A stretch of DNA of 64,000 nt, from positions 8,800,516 to 8,864,515 of the forward strand of contig NC_033632.1 of NCBI RefSeq assembly GCF_001540865.1, in the 5' to 3' direction. Position numbers and translations under genes: made by a program. This DNA comes from Ananas comosus. Its lineage: Eukaryota > Streptophyta > Magnoliopsida > Poales > Bromeliaceae. The notes under the pieces are model-generated. The model searched no databases and was not told the origin of the DNA. It saw only the letters and a list, made by a program, of their open reading frames with translations. Positions within the stretch are counted from its first letter, which is position 1. Every line of letters starts with the position of its first letter. Shown one piece after another: positions 34,801 to 46,800 of the stretch.

Positions 34801-37800
34801 GATAACTTGCTTTTTAGTTTCGCAGACGAAACTCCTTTTTAGGAGGGGAGAATGTAACACACTAAACTATAGCAAATTGCGGGGTTCGAGTGCTTGATCC
34901 GTGTTCCGAGCTTTTCCAGGTTTTCAGGAGCGTCATTGACTGTGTTCCGACCTATGACTCGCATCCCTCGAAGCGAGAGTGCAAACCAAAACCTCTAAAT
35001 TGCAAATTTTGAGCTGCTCTCAGGTTGAACTCTGCAGAGCAGAGTACCGGTACAGCATCGGCCGAGCACCGGTACTAGATCTGGTACCGGTACGCCATCG
35101 CGGTGGTACCAGTACCCAGCACGTTTGCTCGCTGACCCGAGGCTCGGGTTTGCGCGTGCTGCTGCCTGGTACCGGTACACTAGCCCGTGTCACCGGTATG
35201 CAGTGCAGTTCGCAAACTGCAGATTTTTTAGGGTTCTCTTTGTAATTGTTGCAACATTATAAATACCCCACACCCTTTGGCTGGGGTATTTTGTGCTACA
35301 ACTAGAGAAGATGAGAGGTAGGGTTTCTCTCCCATTTTTTCTTGTTTTCCCTCTCTTTTTGCTTGGGATTATGGAGATTGATCTCTCCTTTTTGCTCTAT
35401 TTTGCATTTTGGTGACCTCCCCACCATGGGAGAAGCTTGGAGCTTGGATAGGAGCTTGTTGGTGGAGAGATCTTCAACCCTATCTCATTTCTAGCTTGAT
35501 TTGGGGCTTCTAAAAAGGTTAGTGACCTTAATCCCTCATTTGATTCATGTTTTGGTAGATTTCTTGAGATGAAAACCTAGAATGTGAAATCTAGCGTTTT
35601 ATTTGGGGGTTTTTGAATTGTGGCTTTTGGGACTTAATTGATAGGTGTAGAACCTTCCCCTAGGTTGGAATATAAGTACTCTAGCTTCCATTTGGAGATC
35701 CAGAGGGTTTTACACCATACAAGGTGAGTTTTTACTCTTTTTCTGGGTTGGTTAAAGTTGAACTCATGGAGTGTTCGTTAACTACGTCTAACCCTCTTAA
35801 AATCTTCCTTAGGGAGCTAGGAAACTAGTGGACATCTTCGTTAGCGCAAACGAAGGGGATCCGAAGAGTCCTTGGTGGGTTTGACCTCACCGAAATGGGT
35901 GAACCACCCCTATGTTATTTTTCTTGTTATAAAAATAGAAATTCATGCATATTCATGCTAGATAGAACATATGAAAATTTTAGAATGCTTAAAATACATG
36001 CGTTATGTATTATGAAATATTACCTCTATATAGTAGAGAGATTTGTATATAGTATTCATGCAAGTAAATAGCATTCTTCTATATGGCTTAAAATCATGTT
36101 TATATAGTGAAAATGACAAGTATAATATGCTCTTGGACATAGAACTCATGCTTGACATAGTGGACATAAATGTCATAAAGTGGCATTCAACTTAGTAAAC
36201 GGATAAACTCTCACTTGATGACATAGTGATAGGCCATTGGAACATTAGCCTTTATTTCATGTTTTAGACATGATGACACTGGACTTGAGACGGATGACTA
36301 CGCTTGCTTGCCATTGTGCTCATTCGCACATTCTTGTGAGAGTCGCTCCCCACAAGCCGGCACTTCGGAGATAGCCAACGCGACACAAGCTCGCCCGTGC
36401 GGGATTGGGCGCCGAAATGGGATGCCGTGGGGGAGGCTCATTCCTATGGTGGGGATGTTGACTACCACGGAGCCATTAGGCACAGCGCACTACCTTGTGT
36501 AGGTCCTATATGATTGGAACAACGTTGAACTAAAATGCAATGTGGACATTAGACTAATTAGTAAATGTTAACATTCTACTAGTTGTACTTGTGGACACCA
36601 TGCTATTTATATAGATGCTCATTCATGTTAGAATAGCACTTATACTTGTAAAAATTCATGCTAAGTTGAGGCATAGTAGTTAAGTAAGTTTTATTCATGC
36701 TTATTAAACATGTTGTTCATTTCGTTAAAAGTACATCATATTACTTATATGCCTCCATAACCTAGTGCTGTATTTCGCTGATGTCGGCAGCTAACCCACT
36801 GAGAACTATTGATTAATAGTTCTCACGCCCTCTATATTGATGTTTTTGTTTTCAGAGCCATCCACACCGGGAGAGGCTCGGGATCGCAAAAAAGGGATCG
36901 CAACTAGCTAGATAGCGAGGAGTTTTTACGCTAGGTGGTCATCTCTCTATTTTTGTACTTGATGTAGAGAGTGAGAGTTTTTGTACCCATGTGTAGAGGC
37001 CACCATTTTTGTATTTCTAGCACTTGTATTTGGGATCTTATGATGTATCTACTTTTATGGTTATGTTAGTTGTTTAGTTCTTTTATCCACTTGCTATTAG
37101 AATCTAGTTGTACTCATGCTCTGATATCTCTAGATACTTGTTTATCCTTGTTTTATTTATCGCTCTGTTGTAGACGCCTTATATGTTGTCGGCATATGGC
37201 GGGTCTGGACACGCACCGGGCGGGCTTCCGCTGGGTCCCGGGGCGTGACAATGAAGATGAATTACTATTGAGCCAAGGGGAATCCGAGAATTCTCTTGTT
37301 ATGTCATGGCTTTTAAATTCGATGCAACCAGCTATTGCTCGTGGTTATCTCTTCTTTGACACAGCTTGCAAAATTTGGAGTGCTGCTGCACAAACTTATT
37401 CGAAGGTTGGAAATGATGCTCTTGTATATGAGATCAGAAAAAAAAAACTTCATGAAACCAAACAAGGAGACATGACTATAGCTCAGTATTTTTCCGAGCT
37501 GAGTAGTCTTTGGCAAGAGTTGGATTATTATCAGGACTTTAATGCTGAATGTCCTAGTGATGCAACCAAGTTTCAAAAGTTGATGGAAAAAGAAAGAGTG
37601 TATGATTTCTTGGCGGGCTTACAGGCAGAATATGACCCGATTCGGGTCCAAGTGCTTGGTAGAGATCCTTTTCCATCATTGTGTCAGACTTATGCTTTCG
37701 TCCAACAGAAGGAAAGTAGGAATGTTATGCTTCACCAAATAGTACCTGAAATATCAGCTTTGATATCTAATACAACTTTGAAGAGCATAAAAGGACCTCA

Positions 37801-40800
37801 GCATCGAGCAAGTGATCAAGGAGTATTGGATAAAGACCTAATCAAATATGACTACTGCGGTAGAACAAGACATACTAGAGAAACTTGCTGAAAGCTTCAT
37901 GGACGTCCATCTAGAGGGCGAGGTGGAAGAAGTGGAGGTGGTCGAGGATTTGGGCGATCACAAGCATACCAATCAAAAATAGTTGACGCCTCCGTTCAGG
38001 ATGGAGAACATTCAAATTCTAGTGCTCTATCTCAAGATGATCTGCAAACACTTCGTCAACTGATGTCAAGGTTGGAGTTTTCCTCTACTTCTGTGTCTTC
38101 TTCTCCTTCTGCTGCTGCTACCTCAAACTCAAACTTTGCTCTCTCATGTATCCTTGCTAGTGCTTATCATACTACTAAAAATAGTCCTTCCCCTTGGATT
38201 ATTGATTTAGGTGCATCTAATCATATGACTGGTTTATCCGATCATTTCTTATCATATTTTCCTTCCTCAGGCAAAGATAAAGTTCGTATAGCCGATGGTT
38301 CTATGTCTTCTGTCTCTAGCAAAGGTTCCATCATTTGTTCTTCTCATCTCACTTTGCCATCAGTTTTACAAATTCCATCTTTGCCGAATAATTTACTATC
38401 TATTAGTGCCATTACTAGAGATCTCAATTGTAAAGTCACATTCTTTCCTTCCTATTGTATTTTTCAGGAACTGGGGACGGGGAAAACGATTGGCTATGGT
38501 AAAGTGCATGAGGGACTATCTTCTGGAGGAAGGGTTGGATAAATCATCAGATAATAATGTCGCACTTCAAGCAAATTCCAGTCTTGCCTGCCGAGATATT
38601 TACTTATGGCATCTTCGTCTTGGTCATCCATCTTTTGAAATAATGAAACTTATGTTTCCTAAACTTTTTGAGCAGTGTAGTACTGAAACTTTAACATGTG
38701 ATACTTGTGAGATGGCAAACATACGCTTGTTAATCTTCCAATTAGTAGCAATAAAAGTACTGCACCCTTTCATATTGTTCATTCTGATGTTTGGGGACCA
38801 AGTAGAACAGTATCTATAGCTGGTTATAGATGGTTTGTTACCTTTATTGATGATTATAGTCGTACCACTTTGGTGTTTCTAATACGAAATAAAAGTGAAG
38901 TTTTCTCTTGTTTCAAGTTGTTCCATAAAATGGTTGATAACCAATTCAACGCCAAGATATAAGGTTTTTAAGGTCTGATAATGCTAGAGTACATTGATAG
39001 TGATTTCCAAAATTATTTAAACTCACATGGTATTTTAGACCAAACTAGTTGTGTCAATACCCCTGCTCAGAATGGAGTAGCAGAAAGAAAGAATCGGCAC
39101 CTATTGGAGGTTGCTAGATATTTCTTATTTGCTATGAATGTTCCTAAGGGGTATTGGGGTAATGCCGTTATGTCTGCGGCATATTTGATCAACAGAATAC
39201 AACTACGAGCGATTGATTTTAAGACGCCAATACAAAAATTACAATGGCATACAGAATTCATTGTCCCACCAAAGGTGTTTGGACGCACTTGTTTTGTTCA
39301 TGATCACAAGCCCTCAAGCCTCAAGGGATAAGTTTGATCCTCGAGCTTTAAAATGTATCTTCATTGGGTACTCTCCTCAAAAGGGGTATAAATGCTATCA
39401 TCCTCCTGCGAGGAAGGTGTATGTTACCATGGACGTAACCTTTAGAGAGCATGAAGCCTATTATCAGCCAACTCTTAAGGATGTGAGTCAGAATGAGAAC
39501 AAAGAGATGAATGAAAGCATATTAACTGATACAGGACATTTGCCACTCTGGTATTCGCGATTAGAGTTGCAAATGTGTGAGCAGGAGAATAACGGAAATG
39601 ATTATGAGGGGGAGCAAGAAGAACAACATCTATCTGATGAACAAACTGGAACAGAGGAGCAAGATGAAGAAGATAATAATATTGATAACTCTAAAGAATG
39701 GCAGGTTTACAGTAGAAGGAAGAGAAGAGATGAGTCAGTCATTCACACATTACCTAGCCAAGAGCAATTCCCAGATCTAGTTCCTGTTCCTCAATCCATT
39801 CCTGTCTCTCAATCTCAATTTCAATCTCAGACTCAATCTTCCGAGCAATGTAAGTCTATCCCTTCAAAGCCCGAGCCTCAATTTAATGATCTTGAAATTC
39901 CTATCGCTTTTAAAAAGGGTATTCGACATGCTACTAAACATCCTATCTCACATTTTTTATCTTATGACTCTTTGTCTCCATCATATAAAACCTTTGTGTC
40001 TTCTGTCTTCTACATAAATTACACAAAATTGGAAGGAGGCATCTACAGATCCTAAATGGAAGGAGGCGATGGTTGAACAAATGAAAGCGTTGAAGAAAAA
40101 TGATACTTGGGAGCTTATCGATCTTCCAGAGGGAAAAAGACTTGTTAGATACAAGTGGGTCTTTACAGTGAACATCAAAGCAGATGGGTCAATTGAAAGA
40201 TACAAAGCTAGACTAGTTGCAAAAGGATTCACACAAACTTGTTAGATACAAGAGATGTTTGCGCCAGTAGCAAAATTACATTCTATTCACATTCTTTTAT
40301 CATGCGCAGCAAATCTTGGATGGGATTTGCAGCAGTTGAATGTTAAAAATGCCTTTTTGCATGGTGATTTAAAAGAATAAGTGTATATGGAAATCCCTCC
40401 AGGTTTTTCTTCAGCTAAAACAGTTGGAAAAGTGTGTAGACTAAAAAGGCATTGTATGGTTTGAAGCAATCTCCAAGAGCTTGGTTTGATAGATTCAGTA
40501 AAGCTGTGTTAGCGTTTGGATACAATCAGAGCAACGCTGATCACACTATGTTCATTAAACGGAGCAATGGAAAAGTGACTATTTATTGTCTATGTTGATG
40601 ATATAGTAGTCACTAGGGATGATCCTCAGGAAGCAAATAATCTCAAAAATTACCTTGCTAAAAGAATTTGAGATAAAAGATTTGGGAAAGTTGAAATATT
40701 TTCTAGGTATTGAAGTTGCCAGATCTAATAAAGGAATATTTATATCTCAAAGAAAGTATGTGTTGGATTTACTTCATGAAACTGGCTTGTTGGGGTGCAG

Positions 40801-43800
40801 GCCAACAAATTCGCTACGGAGGTCAATTTTCGTTTAAAAAATGGAGTTGGTGAATCAATTTGTAAGGTATCGGACTTCTAAAATCATGAAGTTACGGTGT
40901 ACATTTGGTTGGAAGACCATTTGAAAGGTTCCGGTGAAGTTCGGTGAGGCCCGGAAGCATTCGGGTGTTTCGGTGCGCGTAGGCGCTAAAACGGAGCCGA
41001 AAGGCCACGTTGGGCCGTGAGCTAAATCCGGCATTAGCGAGGATGGAAAGATGATGAAAACATGTTTGGAAACATGTTTGAAGAGTCTCGGTTCGATTTG
41101 AAACGAATCGGAAGTCAAACGAGCGAAAACGGGCGAAAACGGAGAAGAAACGGTGAAAAAGGCTGAAATTTGGCTAAGTCCTTGAGGCTGAGTACTGGAC
41201 CTTCGGGGACCGGTCTCTCACCGCAAGGACCGGTCTCTCAGGGACCGGTCTCTCACCGCAAGGACCGGTCCCCGAGCGCGAAAATGGCCCAGTTTGGGCT
41301 GTTGCGAGGGAAGCTTTGTTGAAGGGCTTTTATGCAATTTTGCACTTATGAGAGTGTATAGAGAGGGTCTTTCTCTCTTTCTCTCATTTCCTTCACTCAA
41401 AACACCACCTCTCTCTCTCTCTAAACGTGAAGGAGAAGAAGAAGAAAGAAGAGAAGAGAAGGAAGGAAAAGGAGGAGAAAGGAGAGGAGAAGAAGAGGAT
41501 CCTCACCACCATCATCATCTTCTTCTTCCTCTCACCATTAGAGCAAGCTTAGCAAGGTAAGCTTCAAACCCTACAATGGTAGATTTCTAGAGTTTGATTC
41601 TAATGCTTTAGAAATGGGTTTAGTAGCCTTCCTAGATGCTAATGAGATGGATTATGCTTAGATCCAAGGGTTTAATGGTGGATTTTTGCATAGTAGCAAA
41701 TCTAGGGCTCAAAATGCTATTTTTGCAAATAGATGGGTTTGATCTCTTTTAACCCTCTATAAACCTAATTGATAGGTCACTGAACGCGCTGGAAGCGACG
41801 GTTTGGCAATCCGTCGAGCCGTTACAAAGATATCGAAGAAGAGGCCGATTTTGGTACAGATTGCCGCAGCTCGCGGCGAAAGCTTCCAAAAATCATGGAA
41901 ATGGAATCGTAGCATCGTGGTGTCGGGGAATAAACTCCAGAACAGACGGATCGCGGATAGGAGGTCATTTGGCAGTCGCGCGTGAGTTGGGTCGAGCCGT
42001 GCGGCGTGCGCCGCAGGAGGCCGATTGCGAGTGACGACGAGCAATCGGAACGCTATAAAAGGTGGGTGGTGTCCATCCCGAAGCAATCGGGCTCCCTTTT
42101 ATGTCTAAGTTTATATTGATCAAATTGCATATTGACATCTTGCATTATAGGGTGATAAATGATGGTTTGGTCCTATACCTTGCATGTTCTTTGGTAGAAT
42201 AATGTATTTGGCTTAGTACTTATATCTAGCATGCTTGAGGTTTATATATGTGATGTGGAACCCTATAATGAGATGATAAGTGTGGATGGGAATTTAGTAA
42301 TGTATTGGCTATTGCATTGGAAACTTGTAAAGAACGAGTGGCATCTAGTTGATAGTAAACAAAAGAACGAGTGACATATGTGAGTCGTAGTGTATATGAA
42401 ACCTATGGACTATATGATGATTGTAACCCTAGAGGATAGGGTATTCTCGAGATGAGGATTGGATCATGCTCACGGTCTGTTTAAATCTTGTGATGGAAGC
42501 CCCACACAAGTAGTGCGCTCCGGATGTTGGTCACGCCAGGGATTGCCTATATGGCCCCGCCAGACGGTCTCGGGTCCGTAGTGTGAGTTAATTCTCCCTA
42601 CGTGTCGAGATGGCTAGTGAGCTGTAGGCGAGCCTTCGGGTAAGCCATGAGATTAATGAACAAGTAAATGAGGTTAATGAACGAGTGAATAGCTTCACCT
42701 TTGGACATGATAACAGGTTAGTTGCTTACCTATTTCATTGTACATGCATTCATATATTTATGATTGGGCATAGTAGAGTAGCTTTACTTCTGTCATTTAC
42801 CGCTTTCCTTATCTATCTATCTATCGATTATCTACTTGTGCCCGACTTGGACCTAGTGGGGAGATCGGCGGAGTCGGCGGCCGAACCCACTGGGAACTAA
42901 GGAAGTTAGTTCTCACCCCCATTTTACTACAGGGCCGAGCGCGAGTTCACACGGCGAGGATCGCGGTAAGGGCTTAGCGCCCTAGTTGCATTAGTCTACT
43001 TTCCTATTTCTGCATTAGAGTCACCTTTTATGCTTTGAGAGTAGATGATGTATAGGATGTGAGGTATTTTGAGATAAATGTTTATTTTGGAAGATGTAAG
43101 CTTTATAGTATGTTTTGGAAGTTCAATGTATAATCAAGTTGTATTATAAAGGCTGAATGAATGTAATAGATAGATGCTCTCTCTCTTTATCATTACTTGT
43201 ATGTTCTATACTTGTATCTTGCTCTTGGCTGTTGTGCACTAATTGTGCTCTCGTTGCAGTTATCGATTGTGTATGTAATCAAGTTATTTTCCTGGGGACT
43301 TGTTGTACACAATCTTGTTGTTAGCCTTGGGCGGACAGGGGAGGTGCTGTCCGTCCGGCGTCTGTTCGACGCGCCCGGGCCGAACCAAATTGGTAGCGGT
43401 CGCGGGGCGTGACACAATTGATAGGGAATGATATCAAAGGTTAGTAGGAAAGCTAATTTATTTGTCTCGTACCCGGCCTGATATAACCTGCGCTGTTAGT
43501 GTTGTAAGTCAATACATGCATGATCCGAGGACATCACATATGGAAGCTGTTCATCGTATCCTAAGGTACTTAAAAACATACCCTGGAAAAGGGCTCCTAT
43601 TTTCAAATAATGGCCATTTGAAAATTGAGGCATATTATGATGCTGACTGGGCTAGCTCACCGGATGATCGAAGATCAACCACAGGATATTGTACCTTTGT
43701 GGGTGGCAATTTGGTTACTTGGAGGAGCAAGAAAGAGACAGTAGTTGCAAGATCTAGTGCAGAAGCTGAGTATAGAGCTATGACACATGGAGTCTGTGAA

Positions 43801-46800
43801 TTATTGTGGCTTAAGAGAATTATGCAAGAATTAGGGCTGGAAAATCATAGGCCTCTAATACATATTGCGACAATAAAGCTGCTATCAACATCGCTCATAA
43901 TCCAGTGCAACACGATAGGACGAAGCACATTGAAATTGATAGGAACTTCATCAAGGAGAAGCTGGACGAGGGAATCCTGTGCATTCCTTTTGTGAAGTCA
44001 AGAGATCAACTTGCGGACATTCTTACTAAGGGTCTTGGGAGTAGCATATTCAATAACATTGTGTACAAGATGGGCATGATAAATATCTATGCTCCATCAT
44101 GAGGGGGAGTGTTAGAAGTTGCTACATTGCAACATTTTTATTTTTATTTCTTTCAGGGTGTTGTGTAAAACTTCCATTATATATAAAAAATAAGTATTGG
44201 TGGGACTAGGGTAAAGAGAGATCCCTAATCCCTTCTCTAATCTTCTTCTTCCTCCAAGTTCATCAGTTGTTGTGATGTGGCTTCGTTATTATTAAACCCT
44301 AAATTTTAAATTTTAAGTCCTAAACACTATTATTAAATTTTAAATGCTATAATTATATCTTCAACGTTAAACCCTCCACATATAGCATAATTGGTCCTAG
44401 TGGGGGAAGCAGCGCAATTCTCACAATAAAAAGAAATTTTAGTGGGCCAAAAAAAACCCTCGGGGACCCAAAACATTTCTCACAATAAAAAAAAAAAAAA
44501 AGGTCCCAAAAAAAAAACTCGATCCTCAACTTCATCCTCCACCAACCCTCCGTCACCAGGTCCCTTCTCGCCGTCCCTCTCCTCCCCTCCTCTATCGCCC
44601 TCTCTACGGCATCCTCCGCCACCTTCTCCTCCACTCTCTACCACCTCTTTTCCTCTCTTGCCTCCCTCCATAAGCCGCCTCCGCCTTTTGAAGGCCTCCG
44701 CTCCCTCTTTACAAGCGGCACATGGCGTACCGTGCCATGATACCCAGCAGGTATCGTGTTGTCTCGTACAATCCCCAATAGGTACCGCAACACAGAAGGC
44801 CCCACCCCCGTAACAACCCCCTTGTACCGCGCCCCTTATTTATGGGTACCGTACAGCACACCCTGTGTCATACGGTACAAGGCGGCACTTTAACACATTT
44901 ATCACCCCATTTCATCAAATGAAATCTCTTTCTTTACTAGCTTACTGAACCACCAGGCACCAACGCAATAAACTATGGCTAGTTTGTTGTCAGCAGAGCC
45001 TACTGTAAATGGACACGAATCTCAAATTCTAATGGTCTACATGTCAATTGAGTCACATCGGGACATTATTTGGGTCAATTAACTGTTTCATTCAGTTGTT
45101 AGGTCTCTAATTTCTACTTAGGTCATTAGGGGACCAATTGGAGTTCTTTTTTGGTTCAGGAACGATTTGAATTTATGAGTTGAAACATTGGAGTTTGAGC
45201 TATCTTTGGATCTCAAGTTGGTGTCCTTTGGATCACTATGACTGAAGTCAATTTATTTATCAAGGATTTTTATTTGATTCTTACTCTCTTCTCCAGATGT
45301 GAGTATCCTTTTACCCTCTTCTTGTTCTTCATTGCCACCTCCACTTCTTACTCTAATTCTGCTTCCTTCACTTCTATTTCTCCCACCTACCTCATTTTTG
45401 CTGCAGGATACTCCTCCAAACCCCAGCATAGCCAGCAACCAATTGCAACTCAATCGTTGACATTTGTTGCGTGATTGCCACAATGCAGCTCTAGTAACGC
45501 TATTCTATCAACCATCTAGTCGATACATAATTAAGAGTGGCCTCAGCATTGGAGCATCATTATTCACTATAGTCGCTAGGATTATTTCTGGGATCTAATT
45601 TCGATTAATATGGTTGACTCATAAGTTACTCAGGCAAGAGTAAAGCATCTAGAATCTAGAACCACAAAACTCAAAAGCAGAAATAAAATAAGCGATCTAG
45701 AGTTATGAAAGAGAAATAGATAAAAGAATAGAAGAAATGTCGCCTATCCAAACACTTTATCACCTCAATAGAGGCAATTTAACTTGTAAAAACATTCTAA
45801 TGCTATTCAACCTATACCATAATCACATCGTGGAAATATGCTTAACTCAAATCTGAACTCCATGTGTTCAGTAAATCGGAGGGTTTAAAAACAATACTCT
45901 TCGACCATATGAGTCATGTCAATATTGTAAACACTACCAATCTCTAGCTTCAATTAACCCCACTTTTCCAGCCAAAGCCTATTATGACCCACTAGCAAGC
46001 CTATAACCACGCAAGTTAAGTGAAACATACAGTAGTGGAGTCTATGGAGTACTGGATGGTAGTAATATTAATTGCGTAGTAATATTAATTGCAAAGAGAA
46101 GGAGATAATTGATGCCCTATATAACAACTTGCATTTGATCGCAAGAAAGAGAAAAAAAAAAATGCATGAAGCAAAATTCTACCTATTTGGTATTTCTCCA
46201 GGAAGCTCCATAAAATGTATTGCACGATCAAAATAACTTGCAAAGACCACCTGCAAAGCCATTTTGCATAAAAACCATCACAAATCACAATACATTTACA
46301 AATATTGCACTCATACTTGTATTTTGACAATCAACCAAAGTAAGAAAATCCTCAGTTGTTAGAATTTCTCACTACTGAATCTATAAACATAAACATCCAA
46401 CAAGCATAACTCCTATACTTGAAATACTTGCATGCAAAGGAAACTCATAAACATAGCTCATACAGACCTTATTTGGTTTTATCTTATCCTAGTACACAAA
46501 GCGCTATGCCTTTTTCTTTTTCACTATGTCTCATTTGATTTCCTTATTTGTCCACCCTTTTTATATTAACTTCCCCTCTTTTACTGATTTTTTGTTAGAT
46601 GCCATAGCTATTGTTCTTCACATGCTGAAATAGAACCAGTATCAAATAAAAAGTGTAACTTCCTGATCAAGGAGGTCCAAGTAGTTGCAGTATCACAATG
46701 TGTAAGTTCTAATTAAAGGAAAACTTTAGGTTAAAGATAACTGCATATTGCAAACACTAGAGAAGCAGAGCATGTTAAAAGAGATCAAACGTATCGAAAA

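Larger units (their letters stand above)
27550..37250 (+). mobile_element. Element C: degenerate Tekay-like gypsy element inside copia
   Basis: LTRs begin TGTAACACACT and end GGGCGTGACA (27550-29430, 34853-37250). The flanks are CTGAA and ATGAA, a 5-bp TSD with one change. Complete gag-pol order, chromodomain-like end, but many stops and shifts. Several stops sit where Trp is expected (TGG to TGA/TAG), and RNase H and integrase each have Asp to Asn (GAT or GAC to AAT or AAC). The G-to-A bias fits methyl-cytosine decay on the other strand. Confidence 0.88.
27041..44265 (+). mobile_element. Ty1-copia retrotransposon in VPS18 intron 5, antisense to the gene
   Basis: Perfect TSD GTTGT (27036-27040, 44266-44270). 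Short LTRs of 157 and 156 bp (27041-27197, 44110-44265), which I align with about four substitutions and small indels. Primer-binding site and polypurine tract are present. The domain order gag, protease, integrase, RT, RNase H is copia type. It is interrupted by gypsy element C (27550-37250) and a solo LTR (40861-43414). The coding regions have several stops and frame shifts. Clade not assigned. Confidence 0.92.

Noticed and set aside
37070..37255. Apparent fusion of an N-terminal hydrophobic stretch to copia gag
   Set aside because: The extra residues come from element C's LTR reading into copia by chance at the insertion junction.
44442..44813. Ser/Pro-rich 123-codon ORF
   Set aside because: Low-complexity CT-rich repeat DNA next to poly-A; no homology and inside a transposable repeat in an intron.
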